A DNA stretch of 64,000 nucleotides. It comes from Ascaphus truei (Eukaryota > Chordata > Amphibia > Anura > Ascaphidae). Shown in pieces: positions 24,669-37,034 of the stretch. Under the pieces are notes generated by a model that was not told the DNA's origin, ran no database searches, and was given only the letters and a program-made list of their open reading frames with translations. The DNA is taken from positions 37,624,770-37,688,769 of the forward strand of contig CM071568.1 in assembly GCA_036426205.1 (NCBI GenBank), given 5' to 3'. Position numbers and translations under genes: made by a program. Every line of letters starts with the position of its first letter. Positions within the stretch are counted from its first letter, which is position 1.

Positions 24669-25327
24669 TGTGACAGGACGGCATGTAGCCGAGGTCAGGG
24701 AACAGTCCACACGTGTAGTTTCAGGATAAATGAAAACGTTCAGTGGCTTTATTTCTCCACAGCAACATAACATGCGGGTACACTGTCCCTTTAAACAAAT
24801 AAATCCTGATCCACATTGGGAGAAAAACTAACTAACACAGCAGGCCTATCTAGCAGGCTGGCTTGCTAAACCATAAACAAACCGTAAGAGTCTTTTAAGC
24901 AGTCATGAAAACAAATGAAACAAATCTTACTTTGGTTGCAGTAAGTAGTGTGCTGTATCCGTCTGGCTAGCAGCACATATATCCATGTGCTCTGGTCTGA
25001 GAGAGCCAGCTACTGCTAGTAACAAGATCCTTTTCTACCTTGCTGGCTCTCAGGTGTCAGCTTACATCCTGACTACCTAACTTCCACCTGAGTTAACCCT
25101 TATGAGTGCTGGATGAAGCACTCAGACATATGTCTCCCAGGCGTAACTGATAGGAGTTGACTTCACTCTGTCACAATAACCCTATCTGCTCCTGTGTGTT
25201 AATTCAACATGTGATGCCCATGATAATGACACATTGCCTATATACGTTCTGTAACATGCAATAGGCAATCAGATGGTGGCAGTTCCGAGGTATTAATATA
25301 CAAAAAGTTCTTTGTAGTTGTCCCACA
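24669..25327 (-). mobile_element. Possible solo LTR on the minus strand
   Basis: On the minus strand the stretch begins TGTGGGACAACTAC and ends CCTGTCACA, with a TATATAGG box (about 25230) and an AATAAA signal (about 24750) in the expected order for U3 and R. No matching target-site duplication was found at the proposed ends, and no retroviral-type gene lies next to it, so the call is tentative. Confidence 0.35.
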
Positions 25328-26747
25328 CTGGGGCTATTCCTACTACACTTTAAACACCATCAATTCCTACGCAGTTAATACCACACTGTATTCCATACAT
25401 AGGGTGTCATAGCCTCCATAGATGGATACAAAACACTGTACTAGTGTCATAGTATATTCTATTTAAAAAATATCCCTTTGAGTGTATGTATCCCTTCCCT
25501 CACACCCATATTAATACACAAGCAGTTTAGGAGTGTAGCCAAATAGTGGTAACTTGTTACTGCATAGATAGAAGCTGAAATGGGTTGTGGCAAACCCAGA
25601 AACAAACCAGTGTATATAATAGTAGCACAACGCTACTCAAAATGCTGTTAGGATAGTGAAACACAGTGCTGCTTGTCAGCAGGGGGCCAGCAGTGAAGTT
25701 GCTGGCACAGGGGATAGGAGAGGGGAAGGGAGGGAGAGCGGGATGCGGCAAACCCTATCGGAGGCAAGGAAGGTACTGTATACAACCCGTATGGACATCT
25801 GGCACATGTCACGCCGTCGCTCCTCTGTGAAGTCACCCTCGAGTGTAATATTCTGGAAGGTGATAGACCCTGGTTGTGCTACAGTAGCTTTTGGATAAAT
25901 TAAAGGACAATTGTGTCATCTTTGTGATGACAATTGTGTCATCATTGCATCATTGCCTTTACCTGTCCTTTTGACTACCATGTACTTAGTTATTTAATTG
26001 ATCTTTCTCTGTTAGAAATAATTGACACAAGAAACTTGCTGTTACAGTTTTAGTCATGCAACCCTCCCCCCACCACACCCATTGTATTGTGCTTAGGAGC
26101 ACTGGACCAGCTTTAGCTTAATGCAAACATAGAAACATGTGGTTTAGGGATTAAGCAAACAAAGTCTTACCTTTTATAAATGATTGCTTGGTTGGTCAGG
26201 TTGTGCACATCTAGCATGACACAATTTACAAACAGTACCTTTCATTGCTGTTCAGTAACTGCATTTGCACAGACCAAAAATCTGTTCTTATTGAACCACA
26301 CACCTCTATAGTTTACAGTAAGTAAGAATACTGACCTCAGTTTTTCCTGCTAACTCTCAGTGCACTGCAGCCTCATGAGAACACCATCACCCTGAGTATC
26401 TCTGCCTGAGTTGGGTGATTGAGACTTTGGAAAGTACTGTACTGTATACATTTACTGTCATTACAATATTAGAAGTTGTAGTAGTAAAAAAAACATAGAA
26501 GAAACAATTTAATAAGCCCCCTTCACCATTTTAGCCAATGTTGTCCAGTGCTACTGTCACCCCCTCTACTCCCTAAATAATGCTTCAGAGCACAGAGCTG
26601 CAGCTATAGTTTAATGCAAACAAAAGCAAAGACAGTTTGGAGATTAAGCAAACAGTATTGTATTGTGTTATTTGTGAGCACTAGCACTTTATAACAAAAT
26701 GAATAGATATTTAGTAACATTATTCAAAATGCCATTTAACAGACATT
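25328..26747. other. Unassigned sequence (copy 2)
   Basis: Includes a purine-rich GC segment (25675-25760) and a short tandem duplication of GATGACAATTGTGTCATC near 25905-25945. No gene recognised. Confidence 0.45.
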
Positions 26748-28670
26748 TAGGGGCCTATTCTAGTAGCCTCGATAGACCACTTATCGAGGCTTTTGAGAAG
26801 CCATCTGCCCAAAAAAGTTATACAGCAAAGCTATTCAGAAGGCCTTGATAAGTGGCGATGAAAGAATTTAATCGCCCGTTTTGGCTCTCACCCAAAAATG
26901 CGGTGTGCAGCGATAGGCCCCCTATCACAGGTTTTGGAAAATCGTGCAATTTAGTAGCCTCAACTGTTTTATCAAGGCTCTAGAATTGCGATTTTATCCA
27001 AAATTCATCTCGCCAAAAAAAAGTTGGTGAGAAGATTGCAAGAGAGGGACTTCGGGACAAAAAATGCAAGGGCCAAATGCCAACTTCACCCATCCTTGCT
27101 ACCCACAATAAACATTCAAAAACACAACACAACTACTACCCTCCTCCTCTATCCCAAACAACCACCCCACCCCCCACCACATACAGTATAGTAATGGGCA
27201 ATACAAATATTATCCAGATATGGATAATATCTAATTTGCCTATTCAAAATCAAACATTAGCCAGCCAGCATAAATAAAGTAAATAAAATTCTACTTACCC
27301 CGCAATGATGAAGGGCGTCCTCATCCCCATACTCCAGGTCCTCCAATGGCAGCAAGAGTACAATAAAAAATACCCCTAACCCCTTAATCATCATAGCGGT
27401 TAACAACCGCTATGGTAATTAAGGAGTTAACCCCTTCCCTGCTACCCACCCAGGAGACCTAACCACCCACGCCGGAGCCTCCATACCCACCCTTTTTCCA
27501 TTGATTGGCACAGTGATATATCAAACCCATATAATATGGGCATGATAAGCCACGACAGCAGTCAATGACCAACCTTTTAAAAAAACATCATCAAGCACAA
27601 GAATACACAACAATTAAAGAAATAAACAAGCACCTAAACACCATAAGAATAAAAGAACTGGACCAATAAGTATAGATATAGGATAAAGTGTCTGTTGTCT
27701 AAATTTAGCATAGGTTGAACTTGATGGACGGAAGTCTTTTTTCAACCTCATCTACTGTGTAACTATGTAACTAAAAGCTTCAACTACACATCAATACAAT
27801 TAATCTAACACCAAAACAGCAGAAGAATAAAAATGATGTTATCCCAAATTACTAGAATACAATTAAATAAACACCTAACCAACAAAACAATTAAAGAAAT
27901 AAAACCGCTAACCAATCAAAAAATGTAATAAAAACAAGCCATCCAAATATATAACCATTTAGTTAAAACAATAAACATAAATATAAAAAATAACAATCAA
28001 TTCAAAATAAGAATTTGCCAAAAAATACACTGCCTGTCACTGTATTTATCTGTACCCTAAAGGGACACAGGTTAATACATTAGCAGTCAATGGGAAATGA
28101 AAAACATAAAAAGAAAATATACAATCAAAAAAACTGAAAAAGACAATTAAATACATTCAATATTTATCTTACCTTTAGAAGTCTTCACCCTCCGAATCTC
28201 AGCGTTTCAGAAGCTCTCAACCCGCGGCGTCATCCACCTCCATCCTCCGTTATGATCAGCATCAGGTAAAACAATCTACTTTCTTCCATATTTTTTCATC
28301 TTCATCCATCTTCTTCTGGATTTCTTTTCTTCATTTCTTCCATCTTCTTTTCTTGTAATCCATTCCCCATGGTAAATCCAGCAACAGAAGTTACCTTGTC
28401 GTCTTCTTGAGCTAAAATGAGACAGAACAGGCCTGTGACATCACATTTGATGGTCAGATGGTACAGTTCCAATCCAATTGGACGCTGTATCATGTGACCG
28501 GCTTCTAATTTTTTTTAAGGGTGTGATGTCATCTCCAAGGGAGGTATGTCACATATTAAAACCACATGGCTGATATCACATGGTATTATAGCCAGTGGGA
28601 TTGAAGACAATCCCATTGGTTCCTGTACCATGTTATATGTTCCATTTGTTAAAAAGGATGTGACATCACT
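26748..28670 (-). repeat. Dispersed repeat family F, inverted copy (in duplication copy 2)
   Basis: Carries, inverted, the same palindrome modules (about 27190-27245 and 27385-27440), the TTCACCCTCCG module (about 28185) and the TGTCACAT segments of the forward copy at 15845-18235. Reverse-complementing 27900-28480 gives sequence collinear with about 16880-17900. The two form arms of about 2 kb with about 8.5 kb between. Confidence 0.65.
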
Positions 28671-29935
28671 TTAAAGGATGCCAGCAATGAAGCAATGAAG
28701 AGCAATAATCTGTTGCTGAAGCAAGGTGGAAAGGCAGTGCAGGGTTTAAATAGGCCCAGCCAGAACATATTCGCAGGACAACAGAAGTAAACCCTGGAAA
28801 ACTGGAGTGGTCAAAAAAAAATGAATGCTGAGAAAATGGATGAGCATGCACAACCTTGGAAGGTCCCAAATGTACCTGCAGGACATTACACTTTGAAAGC
28901 TACAATCCTATGTCTACAGGTGCATTTTCTTTGTGGTCCGCAAACACAATCCCCTAAGCTGGTCTCCCAGGAAAATTATAAACATTTGCAATTGAGCCTG
29001 GACCTGCAGGAATTTCATTTTACAATCCAGCACAAAAAGTTCAGTGTCCACGGTAATGCCTGTGGACTTCAGCAACTAAAGTAACATCCATATGAGAATC
29101 CTTCTCATTCATAACACATGATATTTGTATAGCCTGGGTCCCCCCACGTCCTTCATCTGCCCCCTAAGTCTGGCTACAGTTGCGTCTGGCAGCGGAGGCT
29201 GGGGGAGAGCGTGGGGTGGTTGCTGCAGGTGACCTGATCGCTGGAGGTTACCGGCAGCTCCCTTTGCAGGGCGCCACCATCTTGGTCATGATCATGTATG
29301 CGCAGTGTAGTCATGCTAACGCATGCGCAGAGGTAGATCTGCAGGGGACTACAGCACCCCAAGATGCACTAGGACGATTGACCACATGGGCTGCAGCAGC
29401 CAATAGCGCGCCAAATTCTCCTGCTCAGAGATATAGATACTATTTGCACGCTGAGAGCATGCCAGTCAGAGCAAGGACATCACAGGGGTAGGGTGTGTAT
29501 GTGCAGGGTTTCAGTGGCCCCTGCAATAGACCATAAACCCCCGTTAGGCCCCAGCTAGGCCCCAACTCCCACATAGCTTGTGGTTGCAAATGGGACTTGC
29601 CCGTTAGACAGGGATTTTGCCCCACTTAGTACCATCAGTTCAGGTATACAGCCAGGACGCAGGTGCGGACTGGCGCTTCGGTGGCCTGGGACCAGACCAT
29701 CCTCTTGAGAGAGACTGTAATGGTGGAACACTCCTGCCGGACACCACCCAACGTGGAGACGGACTCAATGCTGACGGCATGGGACCGTATGGCCTACGTC
29801 TGCAATCTGCTTTACTAGGTGTCGGAGCACCCAGCAGGTACAAGTGCACCAATTGCCACACACACTGGTGGGACAGTGGTTTCTCACACACTTGGGTGGG
29901 AATTGCTACATGCTGGTAACGAGTGACTGGAGTAG
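28671..29935. other. Unassigned, partly GC-rich sequence after the duplication
   Basis: 28671-28985 is the end of the duplicated unit. 29100-29935 is unique GC-rich DNA with ATGCGCAG motifs (about 29295 and 29325) and frames up to about 108 codons on both strands that overlap one another. I see no recognisable domain and no splice-supported gene. Confidence 0.45.
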
Positions 29936-31170
29936 AGGAGCGCAAAAAATGGTAAAGAAAACACAAATGATACAGTCATTAATATTGTGAAATACCTGGC
30001 AAAGCAACTAGACAGCTCCAAACAACACTAGTAGTCCAAACACAGTGATACACAGATGCATTAGAACTTCTATCACTCTCACAACACAGCATACTTTACA
30101 TGCATGCCACATCTCGCCATGCAACGAACTCTTCAGCACTGGATGATCAGAGGGAACTACAAATATAAGAGAATAAAGACTCACACAGCCCTGTGTAAGT
30201 CTGTGCCCCAAAAAAGGTATCTTTCACTGGTTCTGACGGTCCCGTCCCTCTGTATGGGTGGACACTCGTGGTGAAGTGGATGCCCGTATGGATGACAAAT
30301 ATCCATATCTTACATTAGATAAAAATGTAAGTGCTACAGAGAATTTACATGTATAAAGAAAACAGTGGGTGCACCTGGCTGCTCCGGGCTGCGTCTCTCT
30401 TAGGTTTTTCTGCTAGCCGTGTCCGATGTGCAGGGCTGGAGTGTAGTAATTATTGAATACTACGAGGCTGGCATGAGTCACAAAGGTACACGTTACACGA
30501 ACAATGCGTTTCGTATCTCCCGATGCTTCGTCAGGCTCGGTAACATGTACTGCGGTCAGGTGGTCTGTTAAATGTCCTCCCAATTAATTTAATCAAATGA
30601 GAACACCTGCGCATCAGTCAATCAAGACCCTAATCATAGGTCACTAAGGGGCATGATGTTAACACAAGCAGGGGGTCATACAATCATCATTATATAGAAA
30701 TCAACATTAAAAACGTAACTAATAAAACGTAGAATTGATAAAACCAGAGTATAGTTCACACTGATCATATATACATCAAGTATAGTGGGTCAATCTACAT
30801 ACTCTGGCATACAGCTCACTAAACCCTGCACTCTGGAGGACAATACACACAATGCCATCCAAGTGGCCTATTTAACACTTACTATTAAAACTGCATATAC
30901 TCTCTATTGCAAGACATACTGTATCATATAAATTGGAAACCATTAAAACACTAATTCTATATTAAAACATTAAAAACAGTCTGATGATACTAGCAACATC
31001 CTAACACAGCGATTGTGATAGATGATGATGATAGTCTCTCTACACCTAACAGAAAATGGGCTGATATTACTCAAACAGATAAATGTATAAAAATATATAA
31101 AAAATATGTGAAGATTATGTTAAAATGCACCGACAGATGGACAGAAATCTAGATACAGAAAAGAAACCAC
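29936..31170 (-). mobile_element. Penelope-like element, 3' untranslated part and terminal repeat
   Basis: Lies downstream (minus strand) of the PLE endonuclease remnant at 31171. It contains a hammerhead (30498-30539) and a GCGCAAAAAATGGTAAAG run (about 29940) similar to other PLE ends in the window. The left edge is placed where that motif begins. Confidence 0.55.
30498..30539 (-). ncRNA. Minimal type I hammerhead ribozyme motif
   Basis: Minus strand: CTGACGA core, stem II GCATC/GATAC (one mismatch), GAAAC, GCATT. Stem I is CGAGC with GTTCG (5 bp including one G-U pair). It sits in the terminal repeat of a recognisable PLE, which supports the reading of the other copies. Confidence 0.6.
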
Positions 31171-31666
31171 TTAAATAAAAGCTCCTGAGTCCAAGTCCAC
31201 GTTTAGACACAATGGGCTCATTGTTTCTAATTTGTAGATCCAAAAGGATTCCTTTTGAGTCAGCCTCCTGACTCTGTCTCCTCCACACCAGTTTAGGGGT
31301 ACCATCTAGATAGCCCTGTATACAAGCCCCGAGGCATCTACTGCGTGATGCATACAGAAATGTTTGGAAATATTATGTCAGGAGGCGTCTTCTAATGTTG
31401 CCCATGTGTTCCAGTATGCGGACGCACACCGGTCTGGTGGTGCGCCCCACGTACTAGAGCCCACATGGGCACTGTAACATGTACACAACATGTGTAGTTT
31501 GACAATTTATGAAATGCTTAATTTCAAAGTTTTCACCAGTGGTATTTGATTTAAACCACATTTTTTCACTGGAAACCTGTTTACAAGCCTTGCAAGTATT
31601 GAATTTATAGAAGCCCTTGGCTCCTGAGAGCCAATTACAAGGTGTTTGAGTATGTTTTTTTTCTTA
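31171..31666 (-). pseudogene. PLE GIY-YIG endonuclease domain, decayed
   Basis: Across two or more frames the minus strand reads 'GFYKFNTCKACKQV', then 'VVYMLQCPCG' and 'YVGRTTRP', then 'RILEHMGNIRR', and near the end 'ESFWIYKLETMSPLCLNVD' before the TAA at 31171-31173. These match the Cys-containing linker, the GIY-YIG nuclease and the conserved C-terminal FWIY..LNTL.P.GLN motif of Penelope-like (Neptune-type) proteins. The nuclease nicks target DNA for reverse transcription. Frameshifts and stops (one just after CPCGL) make it inactive. It is upstream-interrupted by a solo LTR. Confidence 0.8.
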
Positions 31667-31671
31667 AGGAC

Positions 31672-32447
31672 TGTCAGGAAGCAGATCTCACGCAACACCT
31701 CCTTACCTGCCTCGGAGGTCGTTGCTGCCTCCCCTCATTCCCGCTGACGTGTCCTCAGCGTGGGACTTGGCGATCTCACCCAACAACAGTTCTTGCGTCC
31801 GCCATCTTGTCGGGGCGCGCTCAGGAGGATTTTACACAGCGCGCACCTCTGGCAGTCATTTATTCACTCAACCGGCCTTCTAGCCATGCCCCCCCGTGTA
31901 CAGCTGCAGCCCCGCTCCTGCTCTCACACTCCACAGCTGATCACAGGCAAGGATCACAGCCTGCACCAGTCACAAGGAGCTCCACGGCACCCCCCCGCTC
32001 TGCCTCCTTCCCTGATTTGTCCCTCCAGATATATAACCACTGTTCTCCCTGGGAATCTTTGCTCTGCATAGCTTCTGCTAGTTGGGCTAATATTCGTGTG
32101 TGCTCTTGTTCTTCGTATTCTTCAGTTTTGACCCGGCTTGGCTTTCTACTCCTCCTCTGGCTCTGGACCCCGGCTAACTCCTCACGACGCAGTCTCTCTC
32201 CGTCCTTCGATCTCGGCTTGCTCCCCTACCTCCCTGACCTCTGGCACCCTCGACCCCCGGCTACGGAAGTCACCACGATTCTTCTACTTCCGGACACGGC
32301 AAATACCTTAGTAAGGGAACCAAAAGACTCCTGGCTTGGCAACTACTACCACACTCCGGACACACCCCTCTGCTGTGGGTGTGTGGTATTATACTTTCCA
32401 CCTCAGTCTTGGGACGGGTCTGGTCTGCGGTCAGCACTACCGTGTCA
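31672..32447 (+). mobile_element. Solo LTR (Gypsy-type) inserted in the PLE
   Basis: Starts TGTCAGGAAGC and ends CCGTGTCA (TG...CA) and is flanked on both sides by the 5-bp direct repeat AGGAC (31667-31671 and 32448-32452). A TATATAA box lies at about 32030. The 313-codon frame across this region is an artefact of GC-rich LTR sequence. The PLE reading frame resumes on the far side, so the LTR arrived after the PLE. Assignment to Gypsy is from general composition and organisation; the boundaries are well supported. Confidence 0.8.
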
Positions 32448-32452
32448 AGGAC

Positions 32453-33000
32453 GCTGGGTGCTAGTGTGGTGCTACTGTAATTGGCTTTTGATGTTCCCCA
32501 CCTTTCTGAAAATTACCCTTGGGCGTTCTGATAAATGTCCTTGTAGTATAGGATCTTGTAATACTCAGTGCCAGTGTTTCTGAATAATTCTTTTAATTCT
32601 TTAGGAGTCCCTATTATACTATGTAATGAACGGGACCTCATAGCTAGTGACAGTTGGCTTGGTTTTGACACCAGCATCATGCTTCTATCTAGAAGGCTTG
32701 TTTTCATCTCTCTAGGGCGACTTTCTCAAGGGGGAAGTAAAATGGAGCTCAAAGGCTTGTTTTCACGAAGTCTACTTCCAATTTAGTCCTGTCATACTTC
32801 TCTCTAAGAATATATTCTTCAGGATTTCTGATTCTTCCTCAAATACGGCCCTATCGGTACGTTTCCGGCGTACACGTCTGAACTGCCCTATAGGTATATT
32901 CTCGATCCATTGTGGATGGTGGCAACTGGATTTTTGCAAATAATTATTACAATCGACTTTCTTGAAATATGTCTGTCTTAAGTTGGTTCTCTTCAAAGTA
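32453..33000 (-). pseudogene. PLE reverse transcriptase C-terminal part, decayed
   Basis: Minus-strand frames give 'LRQTYFKKVDCNNYLQKSS', 'HHPQWIENIPIGQFRRVRRK' and, in another frame, 'LHSIIGTPKELKELFRNTG'. These match the end of the Penelope-like reverse transcriptase (the YRKPT..N..L...S.HP....IP.GQ..R.RR region) and the thumb/linker. Between frames there is at least one shift. The PLE sequence stops abruptly at 33000, where the TA-flanked element begins. Together with 31171-31666 it is one element split by the LTR. Confidence 0.75.
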
Positions 33001-33276
33001 CAGTGGTGACCAACTTTATTCTAACTCGGCTAGCTCCGTGAATTTCAGAATATCCCGGTGATGTGCGGTTTTGTATCGTTTTCGCCCGGAGTGTATTGCG
33101 TTTTTTCGCTCCCGTGATTTAATCATTTTATTCCCTCTGTCTGCAATACTGCAATGCCGTGTAAAAACTCATGGGGGCGTTTGCGAGCTGTTGTCTTTGA
33201 AGTCTTATACCTTCGCGGTTCAACACAGTCTGTGCGTGCACGCGCAGTAATAGTAAAATTGCATATTTAATTTAAA

Positions 33277-34286
33277 TTGCCACGAGAAGGTCGCAATTTG
33301 CCATGCAATCCTGTCGCAACTAGGACTACATGGTGACCGAATCTGAGACCTCTAGGTTGAACAGAACCGGAGTTATGGGTTCCAGGTTTCTGCTCATTCT
33401 GACTTAGCCGTTTCAAAGCAGCGCGGGTTTCTCCGCCATTGCGCTCAATGGTAGGACCCTCCTCACCGGCGTGACCCTTTCTCGCCGCCATTACTGCTCG
33501 GACCCTGTTGGGGTCAAGTGAGAGGGTTCCTAACATCTAGGGGCAAAATGAATTTTATCTCTAGGTGCCCTAGAACAGAAGTTCCCACGCCAATTGACCT
33601 AGTTCCCACGCCAATTGCCGTAGTTCCTACGCCAATTGCGCGCTCATTGCTCTTTTTTTACAATGTTGCCGAGCTTGCGGCTTTGCGGTCAGACAGTAAA
33701 AAAACAGTGCAGCAATTCAACATGTTCTTTTATTGGTGGAGTCAGTACAAAAACATTTATTTACAAATACTGTACAATGTTGAAACATTTAAAGTGCACA
33801 GCAATTCTAACCATCAACACACAATAATACATACTGTACTGCAGCCTTTATTAAATTCTTCTGGCAGATTGAAATCGGAGAAACATGTATAAAATATTTG
33901 TAAAACATGGAGATACATGAAAAATGGACGTTTATTCTGTATGAATATTAATTTGTCTATAGAAAATCTACTGTTTGTTTTTGGTGCATGGGGCACAGGG
34001 AGTTAAAGTGACTTGCTTTTTATGTACTGTATTTGGGGGTTGTATTTGGGGGTTTATTCATCAAATTATTATGATGAACTGCCTTTTGAATTCAGTGTGT
34101 TAACTTTTCAGCCCACACCTCCAGAGTTTTTAATCCCTCCCTAGCCAAGCGTCAATCGGCTGAGTCACCCTAGCCTACCAACCCCCTCTCTCCACTGGGT
34201 CGTTAATCTTCTGCATATTGCCATTGTGTTCTTAAACCGCCCACAGCCGAGCTACAAAGACTCAGTACGCCTGTGTTTAATCACAC
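33277..34286. repeat. Long inverted repeat, left arm
   Basis: Reverse complement of 37035-37987, from the outer CCACGAGA/TCTCGTGG edge to the inner GTTTAATCACAC/GTGTGATTAAAC edge, with scattered indels. It contains AAT-rich and CpG-bearing parts but no credible gene. The arms enclose about 2.7 kb. Confidence 0.85.
33576..33640. repeat. 21-bp tandem repeat (CCACGCCAATTG units)
   Basis: Three units of about GTTCCCACGCCAATTGACCT. The same units recur at 36906-36970, inverted at 37655-37700, and degenerate at 38215-38280. Confidence 0.8.
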
Positions 34287-34830
34287 CATCCCCGCTTCCC
34301 CAACCCTTAGAGGCCTGTTTTGTTAACGGTAACGCTTTGGAAAATCCCCTCTCGAATTGGAAATGTAAATCTGATGTGCACAGCACAGTGAGAATTGAGA
34401 GTACACTGATATTGCATCAGGGTGTGAAAACATTTGTCAGTCAGTATGGTTTATAGTCACATGTTTTAAATACAATACAGTACATTCTTTAATATCTTTA
34501 AAATAAACATATATAAATATATGAAAACAACAAAAGAAAAGCAACCTTTTAAATAGCACACAGACATAAATGAAAGTGTAACAAAGGAAATTTTATTAAA
34601 GTGAATAAAACAGGGGATAAAGTTAAAAGGTGAGGGGGGCTCAACACTACCTAGACAATGTGGATCTGGAGGCAAGGGTCTAAGTTTAGATCCAAAGCAA
34701 GACATGCACAGGACACGGGAGGCTGTGTCTAAGCACACCTGTTTAACCATCAACCTACACTGAGATCTTGTGACCCCATGAAAAATCACCATATAATTTG
34801 TACAATGGTTGCATAGTGTGGGTACACAAG
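34287..34830. other. Unassigned sequence within the inverted repeat
   Basis: Loop side of the long inverted repeat. AT-rich, with a possible 108-codon chance frame on the minus strand. Nothing recognised. Confidence 0.4.
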
Positions 34831-35440
34831 TTGTAAAAGTAACAGAGTGAAAAATACGTCACCGCTCAGTGTGTAGATGTCACGGGCAAAAAGGTAGGTC
34901 AGAACTCCATGTCAGGTGGAAAAAGGTAGGGGCCCCCCTCAGCAAGACTCCCACTCCAACGTGTTTCGACGAGAAACTGTCTTCTTCTGGGAGTGGTGAG
35001 GGAGGAAATGAGCTAGATTTTATAGGGAAATTTTAGCAGTCAAATTCGCGCCATCAAATCAAAGAATTGCAAGCAGCTGTGAAGGGGAGGGGTGTCTGCT
35101 GGTAACACAGCGTCATTGGGTCTATTCTGAAAAGCTGTGGATGCCATTGGGCAATATAGGTCACATGATACTCACTACGTCTATCCCTATGTAAATTTGG
35201 GGGTGGTGCATGTGACGTCATGATGCTGTGAGCTTCTTAGCTCCACAAGCGACATGGAGCCTCCCACAGTGGCCCAAAGTAACCATAAGTCAGGGGGAAG
35301 TAAAATAAAGAATTGCAGCTAACATACAGCTGCCTGCTTCGTCCAGGAGCCGAATACACGAGTGATGCGCGTGACGTCATCGCGCTATGCGTGTATTGCC
35401 GTGCGGTTGCTATAGCAACCATGTAAACAATTTACATAGA
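34831..35440 (-). mobile_element. PLE-type terminal repeat
   Basis: Contains the hammerhead-like motif at 34953-34994 and flanking repeat-like sequence. The edges are approximate. It may belong to the PLE whose reverse transcriptase fragment lies at 36510 on the other strand, since PLEs often carry inverted terminal repeats. Confidence 0.4.
34953..34994 (-). ncRNA. Hammerhead-like motif, one core change
   Basis: Minus strand: stem I ACTCC/GGAGT (5 bp perfect), core CAGAAGA instead of CTGANGA, stem II GAC/GTC, GAAAC, ACGTT. The changed second core base probably destroys activity. Confidence 0.5.
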
Positions 35441-36509
35441 TAGTCCTGTCAAAACAGTATAGCAGGGCACACTTCCTACTTATTACAATAAAACGGAATG
35501 GTTGCTGCTAAAAGGGTATTTGCAGATGACTAATGATAACATACAAATACAGCTGTTATTACAAACAATATCTCTGTCATATCAGTCTATTGCTGAGCTG
35601 AGGGAGCACATCCTGACCAGAAGATCCTCCAATATCACATAGCATGTTGTTTAGGGATAAATCATGGATGTAGCCCCACAGAGTTTAATATTAGCAAAAC
35701 TGGCATACAGAGTGCTTAATACTACCCCTTCCATGACTATAAGGCACATATTTAGTTAAAAGTTGTTAGTACTAAGCGCATATCCATGCATGTAAATAAA
35801 TGTATGTATAAGATACATAAGTGCGGTTTCCAATGGCCATCTTAACATGGCAGATGACATCAAGGTTATTGTTGCAAACAGGTGTGTATCCTGTAGCAAA
35901 ATTACGTTAGTTGTGTATCTCTTGGTCACCAAACTTATACCGTAAGGTTAGAAAATGTGTCTTAGATGCATGTCACATAACACGCAAATGGCTGAGTGCC
36001 ATTGCATAATTCATGGATGGTGGCATAGATCTGTAGTGTAATTGCTTAAACTGCACTATTGCGGAATGGCAGAGGCATACAAACATTATTTACGCCACAC
36101 CGTAAGGCATTATCACTGTCTAAAAGCATAAGACCTGGCATGATTAGGTTCAAAATATTAATGTGAAAAAGAAAAAATGTGCAAAAGAAAAAATGTGCCC
36201 AATGTTGTCCAAACCATTTTATGGCATAGTTCTTTTTATTTAATAAATAGTTTTTATAGTCACTAGGAGTCTCTATGTTATACAGTATGTGCAGTGTGTG
36301 TATTAGTGTAGACCTGTTTTAACCCTACAGTGTTGCACTATGATCTGTGTCTGTTTGTGTTTTTTCCCCTATATGGCCTGTCAAGCAAGTGTGCTGATCC
36401 CCTGAGGAGTACAGGATTATCCAATGAACTTTTGGCGCCAGGTTTTTCTTTGTTTTCACTTTCAAAATATTAATGGTTCATAGCATGGATCTATTTTCAT
36501 AACTTACGC
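35441..36509. other. Unassigned sequence, possibly PLE 5' region
   Basis: AT-rich DNA upstream of the PLE reverse transcriptase fragment. It includes a CCTGAGGAGTACAGGATT motif near 36400. No open frame of note. Confidence 0.35.
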
Positions 36510-36838
36510 ATGGTGTCAAAGTTAATTCCCAAAATTAACCACCGGTTGACCATCCCACATTATATGTGCCGCTTCCTTGATTCATTTCTGTGCCTCGCAG
36601 TTGTTAATTTACCGTCTTATTTATGTGACACAATGGAGGTGCTGTCAAGGGTCGACTGCATCACGGTCGATGGGGATACTATCCTTGCGACTTGTGATGT
36701 GGAGTCCCTGTACACCTGCATCCCCCATCGGGAAGGTCTCCTGGCATCAAGATTCTACTTGTCTATGCAGGACATTACAGGTGACCTTCTCGATTTCCTT
36801 ATGGAATTATTACAATTCATACTCACCCACAACTATTT
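36510..36838 (+). pseudogene. Penelope-like reverse transcriptase fragment
   Basis: The frame reads 'VNLPSYLCDTMEVLS', then 'TILATCDVESLYTCIPHREG' and 'FLMELLQFILTHNYL'. This is the PLE finger/palm region around the first catalytic Asp (the CDVESLYTCIPH block). Reverse transcriptases of this family are about 700 residues; only about 110 are left. The expected next motif (a Q..GTAMG box) is missing because the frame runs straight into the repeat copy at 36839. Opposite in orientation to the PLE at 29936-33000, so it is a separate element. Confidence 0.8.
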
Positions 36839-37034
36839 GGGGTCAAGTGAGGGGGTTCCTAACATCTAGGGGCAAAATGATTTTTATTTCTAGGTGCCCT
36901 AGAACAGAAGTTCCCACGCCAATTGACCTAGTTCCCACGCCAATTGACCTAGTTCCCACGCCAATTGCGCGCTCATTGCTCTTTTTTACAATGTTGCCGA
37001 TCTATCGGCTTTGCGGTCAGGCAGTAAAAAAACA
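36839..37034 (+). repeat. Partial direct copy of the left inverted-repeat arm
   Basis: Matches 33512-33706 in the same orientation, including the 21-bp units, then switches at AAACAGTG to the inverted right arm. This junction looks like template switching or an incomplete gene-conversion or insertion product. Confidence 0.8.

Larger units (their letters stand above)
14948..28985 (+). repeat. Tandem segmental duplication, copy 2 (about 14.0 kb)
   Basis: Second, cleaner copy of 205-14765 in the same orientation. Palindromes and terminal repeats are better preserved here. Homology fades after about 28985, where copy 1 continues into different sequence. Confidence 0.9.

Noticed and set aside
31642..32583. 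313-codon open frame on the plus strand
   Set aside because: It lies across the solo LTR (31672-32447, with target duplication) and both flanks; its residues reflect GC-rich LTR sequence and show no domain.
33636..33892. Similar frames in the two inverted-repeat arms (also 37439-37662)
   Set aside because: Conserved only because the arms are copies; both are short and contain no recognisable motif.
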